A stretch of 64,000 nt of DNA from assembly GCF_000003815.2 (NCBI RefSeq), contig NC_049984.1, positions 23,031,963 through 23,095,962 of the forward strand, given 5' to 3'. How positions within the stretch are numbered: position 1 is the first letter of the stretch; every line of letters starts with the position of its first letter. The notes below the pieces were generated by a model. It worked only from the letters and a program-made list of their open reading frames with translations, was not told the DNA's origin and did no database searches. Below are positions 42,499-53,240 of this stretch, piece after piece. Source of the DNA: Branchiostoma floridae. Its lineage: Eukaryota; Chordata; Leptocardii; Amphioxiformes; Branchiostomatidae. Both the position numbers and the translations under genes were made by a program.

Positions 42499-43582
42499 AA
42501 CCCTCTCAACACGTCATAAAATTTTTTCCTGTATACCATATACGACATATAATTTCAGTCTATACAGGTGTCAATTAGTACTTTTTGTGTATTATTATTA
42601 CAGCTGTTATGTAAGGAGTAGACTAGGAAAGCTCACAGAATGGCCTTTCCAAAACAAGCAAAATAAATATCATACCATCAATCTGAGGACAGCAATCGTC
42701 ATGGAAACCACAATCGTGAAAACACATTTGCAACACTCCCAAAAAAAGCTTCACAAAAGAAAACATTTAGCTAGGGGCTGAGTTTTTTGTGTCTTTTATC
42801 ATAAAACTATGTAGAAATACTCAACCATACATACACAATGCTGGTATGCTGTTAGAATGACCAAAAACTAAAAATCAAAGCATGATTTCAAATAAGTTCA
42901 GTGTTGATAAACAAATGTTCACCCCAATAAACAGTTGTGCCCCCCCCCCCCCACACACACACCTGTAGTTGTACTATTAAAATATAGAATATGCCTTGTG
43001 CTAAATGGCAAATTATTTTTCTGGATGTTCTCCACATATCAGGGAGTCAAATAAATCCTATTACTATGACCTGGGTAGAGAAACAGGTATCAGAGTATCT
43101 AAAATGTCAATTGAGACCAGTGACCTTTCTGACCTGACCTGGTCCTCCTCATGCCCCAAGAAAAACAACAAGGAACCATGCATGTAGAACTCATTAGACA
43201 TGGTGATATCAGCTCATTTGATCTCAACAAAAGCAGCTGGGTGTTTGCCTTGCTGTCCCTCAAGGATTTCCCTGTCATCACTCCTGTAAGCCACCAACAA
43301 AATTATCCACCAAATTGTCTCCATTTCTGCTAAATTTACTAAATAAACCTGTAGAAAACTGAAGCCAAAAAACACGCTGGAGGCCTCAGAAACAGGGCTC
43401 AAATGCTACATCCCTTCTGGTTGGTCAAAGATACAAGCATCCTGATTGGCAGACTCTGCCAAATTTCCCATTTCACAGTAGTCAGTTTGAATTTCCCGCC
43501 GGAATTAAACCTGAAGCCACGATCGTGGCTTCTCGCGTCCTATGGGAAAGCCATGATAGTGGCTTCTCGTGTTGAGAGGGTT
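42499..43582. mobile_element. 1.1-kb inverted-repeat element inserted into a MITE
   Basis: Begins AACCCTCTCAACACG and ends CGTGTTGAGAGGGTT (perfect 15-bp inverted repeats). No ORF with a recognisable transposase. Near the right end is a perfect 20-bp palindrome, GAAGCCACGATCGTGGCTTC. TTAA-like bases flank both sides, so a TTAA target is possible but not clean. Confidence 0.8.
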
Positions 43583-43652
43583 TTAAGTGGTCCCCGCAAA
43601 AAAAAAAAAACTTGATTTTAAAACCACCGTGAACATTTCTGCATTTACAGTA
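43583..43652. mobile_element. ACTGTAAATGCA-family MITE, copy 5, right half
   Basis: TTAAGTGGTCCCCGC, an A-run, AAACCACCGTGAACATTTCT and terminal GCATTTACAGTA complete the element begun at 42347. Confidence 0.8.
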
Positions 43653-44390
43653 GTTGGTTCATCAAGTGCTGACCCTCTGGCCACACCAATTTAATCTGTT
43701 GGCTCCCCACTTTGAAAAAAAAACATGCTTAATTAGAAGAATTAATTTTTTTAAAACCAAGCCTAGGGACCAGGTTTATGCCTTGGATTTGTGCACTCAG
43801 TTTTATGAACTTAACGCAGCGACTGTCATCTTTCAAGTCTTCCTCCTTGCCCTCTGCTTTTATGATGTTTGCTTCTTACATATATAGGTTCTTACATGTA
43901 TAGGTTCACTTCGCATTGAGAACCATCAAATTAAATTAGTAACAGGCAGTTTGTAACGCTAGTTCATCTTTATGCACAGGGTAACCTACATGTATATCGG
44001 TTATTTAAAAGAACAATATATTTAGGTGTATGAAATCGACGCACTGTGTTAAATTCAAACAGCGATATTTTGAAAAAAATGCAGTTCGCAATCACCGTCC
44101 GTCAACTTGATATCCCTAAATACACTGGGGGCTTTTTCAAACAACGGATATAGGTCACCCCGTGGATAAAGGTGAACTATTGTTACAAGGTTGCCATGAG
44201 TAAAATTTTTAGAAGTACAGTTCAATTTTTTAGAACATATTTCAAATCTTGGTTTTAAAAAGATAGGCTCAGTTAACATTTCTGTTGCTTTTGCGAAGTT
44301 CTTTCGAAGCCATTTTCTCCTGTTATAATGAAGATGTTATGTATGCTATGCTTCTTATCTCAACATTATCATTAGACATCAGGTGCATCA

Positions 44391-44541
44391 TCAGGCATCC
44401 ATCGCCATCTTGAACTTGTAGTCCTTTCCCATGATGCTCTGCAGCAGGATGTTGCTGACCCGTTTGGACGGCCGTGACAAAAGCCTGGTGGCTGTCACAT
44501 TCGGGTCGTGGGTGGTCGCTTGGGGAAGCTCAAAACCAAAC
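44391..44541 (-). CDS. YeeZ-like SDR, exon 4 (C-terminus)
   Basis: 151 nt including TGA. It encodes FGFELPQATTHDPNVTATRL..., ending KDYKFKMAMDA. A basic SRPSKRVSN segment followed by a terminal helix is common at the ends of these enzymes. Confidence 0.88.
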
Positions 44542-47500
44542 CTAAAATGACAATTTTCATGTTGGTCACACATTTTACCTCCAGAAAGGGTGTCTACCTC
44601 CTGGAAGGGGGTTTACCTACAACGGGGTACCGTTTCTGGTTGACTGTATGTGCATTTGTGCGCACGTTACGCTATACCTCAACATTATTTGGAAGGATTT
44701 GTATGAAATTTGGTACATGTGTTTGGGTTGTTATTGAGGGCTTTGGGCCCCTACCAGTATTTGCAGCATTTCAGAAAGACACTCTGCCTGAAAGTATGGA
44801 CAGCTGGTCAAGTGTCCCTGCAGCTGACAATCATATTTTAAAATCACCCTTAATTTTTTGGGAGGGAGATGCCTAGGAATGGCTTAAGAAAGAGGCGAAA
44901 TTTAAGGGAAGGGTCACTATTTTTTTTATGGCTGTCACGGCATTAAGAAATTTACAAAAACTCTCTTGGACAATATTCTGCAAAACAGTAAGGCAAATTA
45001 CTCACCACAGTATGATATCCCTCCACAGCATGGGGTGTCCATCACAGACGTTGATAACTTGACCTCTAAACTCAGAACGGTGCAGAATCTCTTCTGTTGC
45101 CTTTACAACATCGTCAACGTGCACTACGTTCAAGAACTTGTCGATGTCGACATCCTTGATGTACCCCTTTTCAATCCACGACTTCAGCGCTCTTGTCTCT
45201 CCATTCTTGCTCTCACCCCAGATAACTGAATTAAGATTCATTTATTGAATACATTAATGAAGCAGTAGCATTTACAGCAAATGCAAAATTATTGTGCTTC
45301 TTACTCGCCCCTTTGGTTGTTTCATTTGCATCTAAGAGTACATTGTATTAGGCAATATCCTCTTTACACGAAAATGAGCATTTTTCTACATTCCTGGGTG
45401 TTCGTAGTCTGCATTCTAGAAATTCTCAATGCATTCCAGATATTTGTGCTCATTTTTGAGGTCGGCCCGAATGCTTTTGTCATGGTCATAACCGCATCGA
45501 GGTGAATTTTAACTGTACAGTTATCGAACGGAATTCAAAGTGCATTCCAACTGCAGTATGACCGCATTCTATGGCATTCTAATATTATTAGAAACATTCA
45601 AAGTTTATCTCATTCAATGGAGAACCGAAACGGCAACCACTTCAAATCCTGCCAGAATGTGGCCAAAAGAATGGGAGCAAATATCTATGCTGTGAGAATT
45701 CTAAAATGCAGGAATGTACAAACAATTTTCATGTAGACGAAATTCCAACTCATTCCTTCTCGTGAGGTTCTAATGGAATTCCCACCCGAATGTGGCGCGA
45801 ATTTTGCAGGTTGTTCATTCCGGCTGGTTCTGTTTGATTTCTGCTGATTCAGTTTTCTAAGGTGTTCTAAGGTAGTCCCAACGCATTTTTGAGGAAGGTG
45901 GCTTGTTGGGTTGTCAGTTTTGTCTAGGGTACGGTGTTGGAAGACAGAGCCCATTCCTCTCATTCCACTACCTTTACCTCCCCAATCGATGTAAGGTGCC
46001 CATTTTACATCCGGTTGGAGTGAGGAAATCGTGTCAAGTGGACACAACGTCTAACCAGGATTGCCAGGAATCGACCAAAGGACCTCTCGATATCGCGTCT
46101 GCAAGCCTAGTCACTCTTCATACAACACACCATTCAAAGTCAAGTCAAAGTTCCTTCCCGCGCCTAATGGCGCGTAGGGCGGTGCCCATCTCCGTTTCAG
46201 TAGCCCATCTCCGTTTCAGTAGCACTGGGCCACACAATGCAATCACTACAACAGGGGGCTAGTCCACTGGTAGTGGTGTGTGTTCAACTTCCATACTCTG
46301 TCCTGAAAGCTGAGTGCTAAGCAGAAACAGCATATGTACCATTCCTACCTTAAAGTCTTTGGTATGACTCGGCCGGGGATCGAACTCACGACCTACCGAA
46401 TGCAAGGTTTACACTCTACCCACTCAATGTGGCCATTGCATCGGTACACAACACACCATTAGGAATACAGAAATTTCGAAACGGTACAAGAAAGCTGAAG
46501 TCTAGATCTATCATCAGGCCCGTGTTAACGTATACTTACCACCAAGCACTAGAACATTTGCCCCCTTCTCCTGTAAGAAGTCCTCCCCCTCTTCCCTGCC
46601 GCTTGCTGTCTGTCCGTACCTTGTCTTCTCATCCACCCACTGGTGTTCTTCATCTACCTGGTAACGGCCGGTGGTGCCGTACACAATCACCGGTTTCTTG
46701 GAGTCCAGAATGGACTGGAGGTAGGTGTCATAGAATCGTCGCACCTGAGGCAAGGGTCTGAGAGAAATTGGAAAGAAATTGACAATTTTAATGAACACCT
46801 CAAAAAGCACAGATAAATAAATCTATCACTTTATGTGACTACCTACGTAGGTATGACATTATGCCAAGGTTTAACTTGAGGATCCCGAACAAAAAATATA
46901 AATAATTCTTTCAACTGTTCACCATCAATTGTTGACTCTCAAGGCAAGAAACATTGGTTTCGGAAAAGTTTATTTTGGTCCTGTTGAATAAAGAGATATT
47001 CTACTAATATCCTGTACTTCTAATTTCAAATAAGACCTACTCTCATGTGTAGCAAATGTGATCACTTTATCGGTGATTACTCTACACGACTTTCCTCACT
47101 TAACTCAGGTGAAAAATGAGTACCTAGCTTCGGCTTAACCATCAGATGGATGGGGCATTAAATGGAGGCCCCGTTTTTGAGGAGAGCCACACCCCGAGCA
47201 CGTTAAAGAACCTCCCGCACTTATCAAAAAAGAGCAGGGGTCCTTCCCGATGCGATTGGATCATACTTGCCGAACTGGGGTACCTTGTGTACGTGCCATA
47301 ATGATCAACAAGATGATCAAGGAAGAATTAATCCAACAGATGTTCTCATGAGATGATAATTATCCACCTTTTCCAAGAAATTCTAAGCTGTATTTGAAGT
47401 CTTACCTTGCTGGTAATGTCCAGACGACTCCATCCACCTCCTTGGGCAGATTCCCCCAGGTCTCCTCCTCCTCCAACACAAACTGGACGGTCCCCTCCCC

Positions 47501-47611
47501 TCCCTCCTGCCGCCGTGTACAGCACACCTGTACTCCCCCACTCCTCAGGGATGTCGCCAGGGAAGATCCAACAAAACCTGCTCCTACAACCAAAACCTTC
47601 TGGGGCTTCAT
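44391..47611 (-). CDS. Atypical short-chain dehydrogenase / NAD-dependent epimerase, YeeZ-like (4 exons, gene level)
   Basis: Exons 47611-47406, 46757-46540, 45225-45006 and 44541-44391 join in phase (795 nt, 264 residues plus stop). The N-terminus MKPQKVLVVGAGFVGSSLA carries the Rossmann GxGxxG dinucleotide-binding loop. The middle has VIVYGTTGRY and QWVDE, matching the strand-turn and 'W-DE' region of extended/atypical SDR epimerases. VVHVDDVVKATEEIL and INVCDGHP match the typical 'hvdDva.a...al' and 'NV.dg.p' elements of this superfamily. Length matches bacterial YeeZ-type proteins (about 270 residues, from memory of the family). The start is placed at the first Met after a splice acceptor (gatttcag) at 47617, which implies a 5'-UTR intron. 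No transit peptide or membrane helix is seen, so it is probably cytosolic. Substrate unknown. Family assignment is fairly sure, specificity is not. Confidence 0.88.
45006..45225 (-). CDS. YeeZ-like SDR, exon 3
   Basis: 220 nt, phase 1 to 2. Contains IWGESKNGETRALKSWIEKG, FLNVVHVDDVVKATEEIL and VINVCDGHPMLWRDIIL. Confidence 0.9.
45350..45865 (-). mobile_element. GAATGC-rich foldback element, copy 1
   Basis: Inverted relative of 50205-50791. Shared words include CTCATTCAATGGAGAACCGA, AACGGCAACC, CTGCCAGAATGTGGCC and, at the far end, GGCTGGTTCTGTTTGATT. Located in an intron of the SDR gene. Confidence 0.75.
46120..46440 (-). mobile_element. tRNA-derived SINE-like element
   Basis: On the minus strand GAGTGGGTAGAGTG (A-box-like) and GTGAGTTCGATCCCCGG (B-box-like) are spaced as in a tRNA. 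A 3' body follows with GACTTTAAGGTAGG and CCCAGTGCTACTGAAACGGA. The cloverleaf is not intact. Confidence 0.6.
46540..46757 (-). CDS. YeeZ-like SDR, exon 2
   Basis: 218 nt, phase 2 to 1, between ctctcag and gtaagt. Contains VRRFYDTYLQSI, VIVYGTTGRY, EDFLQEKGANVLVLG. Confidence 0.9.
47150..47270 (-). mobile_element. SINE-like dispersed repeat, second copy
   Basis: CACCCCGAGCACGTTAAAGA then ACC, the complement of the 14.5-kb word, beside ATGGAGGCCCCGTTTTTGAG. Confidence 0.6.
47406..47611 (-). CDS. YeeZ-like SDR, exon 1 (Rossmann N-terminus)
   Basis: Starts MKPQKVLVVGAGFVGSSLA and ends VDGVVWTLPA with a phase-2 donor (gtaaga). An in-frame Met six codons upstream lies before the acceptor, so it is intronic in this model. 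Confidence 0.88.
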
Positions 47612-47654
47612 GTTCTCTGAAATCAACATTTGGCAAATGATGATTTAGTAGGTT

Positions 47655-47830
47655 TTTGTACAGTAGAAGCCGTTTAATTGCACTACCCATTTGCCAGTAC
47701 ATTTTGTGCAATTATCCGGATAGTGCAACAAAGCGAAGTTATTCAGCTGGACCATATCACTACGGAGCTTTGGGATTCCGTGCAATTAACAGAAGTGTGC
47801 AGTTATCCGTTGTGCAATTCACTGGTATCC
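47655..47830. mobile_element. Pogo/Tigger-like repeat fragment upstream of the SDR gene
   Basis: CAGTAGAAGCCGTTTAATTG at one end, and repeated GTGCAATTATCCGGATAGTG, CCGTGCAATTAAC and GTGCAGTTATCCG. These words resemble Tigger-type ends (recollection, not searched). It lies within 250 bp of the SDR ATG, where 5'-UTR or promoter sequence is expected. Confidence 0.5.
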
Positions 47831-48604
47831 GATTTTGTTTTGAATCATGTACGGGCAAGAAAACTTGTCATACATGTACGGGCATCGCTTTTGTATATAT
47901 GAACAGGACCGGAAATTCTGCCCATGTATCCTCCGTGTTTCTAGTAGCTTTTCAAGAAGACGATTTCTTCCGGAAACCTGACGTTTCGAGCTGACGTTGA
48001 AATCTTCTTTCCAAGGGCTTGTTGAGGCTTTCGAGAAAATACGCTGTATCAGTTACGCTGCTAGGACACTAGCAGGTATATTGAAAGGTACTGTCAGCAT
48101 TGTTGTACGCATTGCAATGCCATGGGACAAAGTACACTTCTGACCTGCACACCGCTACTGGAGCATATCTCACACTCAGCTATGTCTCCTTTCGTGTCTT
48201 GTAAACATGTACATGCATACTCATGGTACAGGCCGTGCTGAGTTGACGGTAAAGAAGGACAGGGCCAAATACCTTGTTTAAGACCCTCCTAATAACAGTT
48301 CCTTCGTCATACGTAGTTACATTTATGATATTGATAATGAATTAGAAGCTACCTAAAGGGGTGATACCGTCTTTATTCGTTATAAATGAGAACACTGAAT
48401 GAAATTTCGCAATAATTGGCTCCTTCCCTTGTTTTGAATGTCCAGATCCAACAGATACACCTGTAGGTGAACTTCTCCTGCACTGATAATGATCCGTTAA
48501 ACAAACGGCCGTGCCATGAATATGAGTGCATCGACCGTAACTGCCATGGATCACAGCCTGTATAAACTGCTGTGCGGCTCACTTGTCAGGGGTTTAGAAA
48601 GTAA

Positions 48605-48845
48605 AGCTAAGGGCACAACCCGCCGTACGTGCAATTACGTGCCGTCTACGTGCCAAAGCGTGGGCTATCTTTTGGGATCCGTAAATGGTTAGTACCGCCC
48701 CCGTACGAACTCGTAGAGAATCCGACGGATTTTGGAGCACGCAGACACACCGTAGAACTTTATGTGCAGGCAAAAATTTAGGTGCCATTGGGCTGCGGAT
48801 TCGCCCCCCCCCCCCCTTAGGGCCGTACGGGTTGTGCCCTTAGCT
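48605..48845. mobile_element. GC-rich MITE, ends AGCTAAGGGCACAACCCG
   Basis: Perfect 18-bp terminal inverted repeats AGCTAAGGGCACAACCCG / CGGGTTGTGCCCTTAGCT. Flanks GAAAGTAA and TAAAGTAA match at 7 of 8 bases, as for an aged 8-bp duplication. The interior is GC-rich with many ACGTGC/CGTACG words and a C14 run. Confidence 0.85.
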
Positions 48846-49079
48846 TAAAGTAAATGCTTCTTGTGCTATAATACTGTACAACGTAATTCTGTTCAAGCAC
48901 ACAGACAGACAGACCCGAAAACATAGCTCTCCCAGCAAAGGTAAAAACGGAATGTATTCATGGCATGAATGTTTGTTTAGCAGATCATTATCATAAGAAG
49001 TTTATTTGCAAGTTCATACCCGAGGGCTAATTGCAAGTACGTGGTATAAACATAGGAGATATACAAGGTTAGGTTTAAG

Positions 49080-49235
49080 TAATTTTAAGGTGTAAATAGT
49101 CTCAATGTACTGTGTTTATGTTGTATTATGTAACGTGTTTGTCTTATGACTCCAAAGGAAGACTAGTGATGCATTGTCTTTATTGTACTCACTAATGGAG
49201 ATCTTTTGAATAAACAATAAACAAACAATTGACAA
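49080..49235 (+). mobile_element. Likely retroelement 3' end
   Basis: GACTCCAAAGGAAGACTAGT, TTTATTGTACTCACTAATGG and GAATAAACAATAAACAAAC form a tail with a short repeated AATAAACA end, typical of retroelement 3' termini. No ORF remains. Confidence 0.4.
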
Positions 49236-49565
49236 TGAACAGTTATAAACAATATTCTTCTTTAATACTAGTGTTGGTTATTTTTAAACAGATTGGGTTT
49301 GACTTCTTTTTTGGAAGCAGAGGGAGACGAAAAGCCCCACCTTTTCTACAATGTGTGGGTTCTGCGATTTCAAGAGAAAAGTGGTTTGTGAAAAGTGGTC
49401 TGTGAATGTGGGGAAGTTGGAATAAGTCTCTGTGGCTTCTCTAAACAGAGTGATTCTTTCGGTTGGTTGAATGGACACTATTAGTGTAGAAGAAGTCACG
49501 CACAGCTTAGATCTGAACGCTTGCTCGGTTCTTGTGAATAGGGAAAGGAGATACGACAAAACTCA

Positions 49566-49652
49566 TCTTCGCGGAGACATGATTTCGCGGTAGAAAGATC
49601 AGCACGAAAACCGCGAAAATAAAACCACCGTGAACATTTGGAGATTTACAGT
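49566..49652. mobile_element. ACTGTAAATGCA-family MITE fragment, copy 6
   Basis: TTCGCGGAGACATGATTTCG, GAAAACCGCGAAAATAAAAC, CACCGTGAACATTTGGAG then ATTTACAGTA. Confidence 0.7.
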
Positions 49653-50204
49653 ATATACCATCTGACGGCATGTGTAGACTGAGTACATGTCTGGTTTTAA
49701 TACCAGGTCAGAAAAGTTGTGTCCCATCCATAGGTCAAAACCTGATCATTTTTATATAGTTTTGTAAAACTTCGTCCTATAAACCACAAGCGTACAAAAT
49801 GAAAACTCATAGTCGATCCAGGAAGTTATCAAATATGGATCTGAGCATTTGAGCATATTGTTAAAACTTCGCCTGAAAATGCGCACACAATCACAGTCAA
49901 GTTGTCTTATATAGTGGAAACCTCAGTGTTGAAGATGTGTACACTACACATCGTTATTCCTTACCTGAGAGTTTACTTGTCGTGCCTTCTTCCACGGAAT
50001 GCAGAGGTCAAAAGAGAACGTGTCATGTGTTCATTTAGAGTAATTTCAACTGTATATACAGGTGTTACCCATTTGGTAACAGGGGCGTTTAAGCGTAATC
50101 TGAGGCATTGTTACTCTGTGACCGGACGGTAACCTCCGTCGGCAGAGTATTCTGATCGGTGAATGTGATGAGTGTTCGTATCCGTATCTCTATGTTCCGT
50201 GAAT

Positions 50205-50791
50205 AGGGCCTTCACACTGAAATCGAATCAGCAGGAATCAAGCAGAACCAGCCGGGATGAAGTATTTGCAAAATTCGTGCCACATTCGGTGCCATTCCGA
50301 GTGGGTATTCCAAATGGGCCTTAAATCCCCTTCACACGAGAAGGAATGAGCCAGAATACCGTCAGAATGAAAATCCCTTTCTATTCCTGTGAATTCGTAG
50401 TGTATTCTAGACATTCTCGCTGCATTCGAGATATTCTTTCGGCCGCATTCTGGCAGGATTCGAGATGGCTTGCCGTTTCGGTTCTCCATCGAATGAGATA
50501 AGAATGTTTCTAATAATGTTGGAATGCGGCAGAATGCGGTCAGACTGCAGTTAGAATAGTTAGAATCCAGAATCCACTATGAATGCCATTCGATATTTCT
50601 CAACTTCGAATGCACCTCGACAGTTTTTGACATGTCAAAAACTTTCGAGCCAGCCAGAAGAACGGGGACGAATATCTGGAATGCAGTAAGAATGTTTAGA
50701 ATACAGTACGAATTGCCAAGAATTGCCACGAATAGAAAATAATTTTTATTCCGACGGCATTCCGGCTCATTCGTGCTCTCGTGTGAAGGGG
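50205..50791 (+). mobile_element. GAATGC-rich foldback element, copy 2
   Basis: An inner foldback (about 50327-50791) starts CCCCTTCACACGAGAAGGAA and ends with the complement GCTCTCGTGTGAAGGGG. The arms continue over about 110 bp. Flanking sequence 50205-50326 is shared with the 45-kb copy. Confidence 0.8.
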
Positions 50792-52489
50792 GCTTATCGT
50801 TTGCCGCATTCGTAATAATGTAGTTTGGCATGTCGTTGCGCGATGATGCACGTTGTTTGTTTTTCGCAGTAGCTGTTGTTATTATCGATATAACAATTTC
50901 AGATATCACCCCTACGTCAGTAGAGCTCGGTATATTGGTCCAGGTCTGCGTTATTTCAGCGTGTTAGGCGTTGCGGTAATTGGATATTGCCAAGCAGCTG
51001 TTGCGTGATGCAGATATGGGGCTATGTTAGAACAGCTGTCGCTGTAGAGGATTCCCTAAACAGACGTTAGACTCTGGCTTCATAGCATTATAATAAACAA
51101 GTTCATACTTTGTCTTGGTAAGCTATCATTAATACTAGGGCTTCAATTTTTTTCCTCTTCGTCGTTATTTGTCTGTTTGTATGTTTTACCCGTCCTGATA
51201 CATCTGGACTAGCCTGTATACCAGACCACAACCTCAAAAATTTTAAAATTTCTATCGTGTTGATAGATATTTTTGAGATCGGCCGAAATCTTAACTCAAC
51301 TTTGCAGACCTACATGTGCAGACTTGGCGATGTATGTATTGGTTTTAAATTTTAAATTTAAAGGAGCAACAGCCACGATTTAAGGACTCGTTTATGCGCT
51401 TTTATCTGCACTAAAAGTAATGCAAAACAAGAGTTCGTAGACCTCAGACCTGCATGAAATATAGTGGGTGTTGGTAAACTTATTGTGTAATCTTTTTTCA
51501 ATGGGGGTAGAATTTGATTCGGTCTGTTGCATGAGGTTGGACGAACCACTCACACACAAAAGGTATACAGCAGTGTCAAGTTCAAACACCAAGAGTGACA
51601 AAATCAAAGTTGAGCATCAGGAATCCACCACCAACCCATGCAATATGAACCAAATATCATCGCGATCGTACCTTTCGTTCTGGAGATACAGTGCCGGAAA
51701 CGCCCCCAAAACACAAAAATGGTAACCTCCAGTGTCAAGTTCAAACACCAGGAGGCCCAAAGTCACAGTTCTATGCTTTACTCTTTTCTTTCCGCGAGAG
51801 AAAGTAGTCCGTTCCATGACTCCGGGCGTCGACACGCCATACAAGAAAGCTTGTCACGGGAGTATATAATCCCCTATCTTATTAATTCTAAGTTATTTAC
51901 AATATTTTAGCTTCATTTTTACTGCTGTAGCTTTTTGAGCCGCTGTATTATCGCTTTCCCGTCAACATTTAGAGATGTTGACTTAATAACACTAGAAAGG
52001 CCGACATTTGCTTAAGAGCAAATACAGCATATTTCAGCCATACCTCTTCCCACGCAACATTGGACTGTTCCAAATCACCCCTGCGCAAAAATGGAACATC
52101 ATATTAACAGTACATTATCCCCCAAAGTGGACTGGTATTGTGAATTGATTCCAGGTAAAAACAGAGCTTGCTTCTATTTTTCAGAAAATGACAATAATCA
52201 CACCTTCCATTCAGAAAATTTTCATCATGACTGAAAATTGTTGAATGACTTCATGTAATGTCATTAACAATTTTCAGTACGATAACTAGGTGTAAGTTTA
52301 AAAAAATATAAGCTCCTTGTGATGTGGGTACATTTATTATTGCAGTGAACTTTTTTTATTCAAGTAGGGCATACGATTTAATAATTATCAAGCAGGTGCA
52401 GGTACTGTAGGAGCGTTTGTTTTCTTCAAGCTGGAAAACTGTTAAACTGTTTTACTTTGTATGCAATCAGCCATCGAGCCTATTCTTAT

Positions 52490-52640
52490 TTTAGTTTAAC
52501 AACTTCCTGCCAGACCCGGAAGATACGATTGAACCTTGTTCGAGGATTTCTTTTCGTCTGTCTGGTCAGTCTGTTCATACCCTGGCGCTGAGAGTGTTTT
52601 ATTGGGCTGAAACTCTGGCAGTTTAAAGTTACTTACAATT
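52490..52640. repeat. Relative of the nested 3448-3688 element
   Basis: CCTTGTTCGAGGATTTCTTT, GGGCTGAAACTCTGGCAGTT and TTAAAGTTAC match the order in 3590-3685 (CCTTGTTCGGGGGTTTC..., GGGCTGAAACTCTGGCAGG). Confidence 0.65.
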
Positions 52641-53240
52641 TAAATGTTCAAAGTTTATGTCAAACAACAACAGCACTAGGAAATGTGGCCACTATAGACA
52701 GGTGGTCACTATAGAGAAAATGCTGATCTATTGACTAGGAGCCATACGTTACACATGATTTCAGTACACTGATCATTAATCATATAAACATTGCACAGGT
52801 AAGCCAATTGTTTAGATGTACAATTAAGTTCAAATAATTCTGAAGAGAAATATTGATGAGAAAATAATCATTCTCGCCACTGTCTAACTTATAATTACGT
52901 ATCAAAACTAAACGCAGATTTTCTAACTAACGCACCTTTCGCCGACTTCATCAAAGGACCGCCGGATATCAATCAAACACGGCTGTTGATTAGACTTAGA
53001 GTTTCAAACAGTCATGTGCTGTGTGCCAGTTGACAGCGAACTTCATGCTACGTGATGTTTTACATTGCTTGGACCTTCTTTCCTACAGCGGTGCTTCTAC
53101 AAAATATTTAGACTGTAACACTGAGTCCCACATGTTTTATAGAATAGAATTTGACGCAGAACAGCGTTTTTTGCTGGGTATTTTTCTTGAAACATGTCCG
53201 TGGGAATATCAGCGAGGCGGCGACGTAGGGATATCAGACT

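Noticed and set aside
45903-46262. 119-codon plus-strand ORF
   Set aside because: Lies across the foldback element and SINE-like repeat inside an SDR intron; no domain.
46370-46440. tRNA gene on the minus strand
   Set aside because: A- and B-box-like words are present, but acceptor and anticodon stems do not pair; better called a tRNA-derived SINE.
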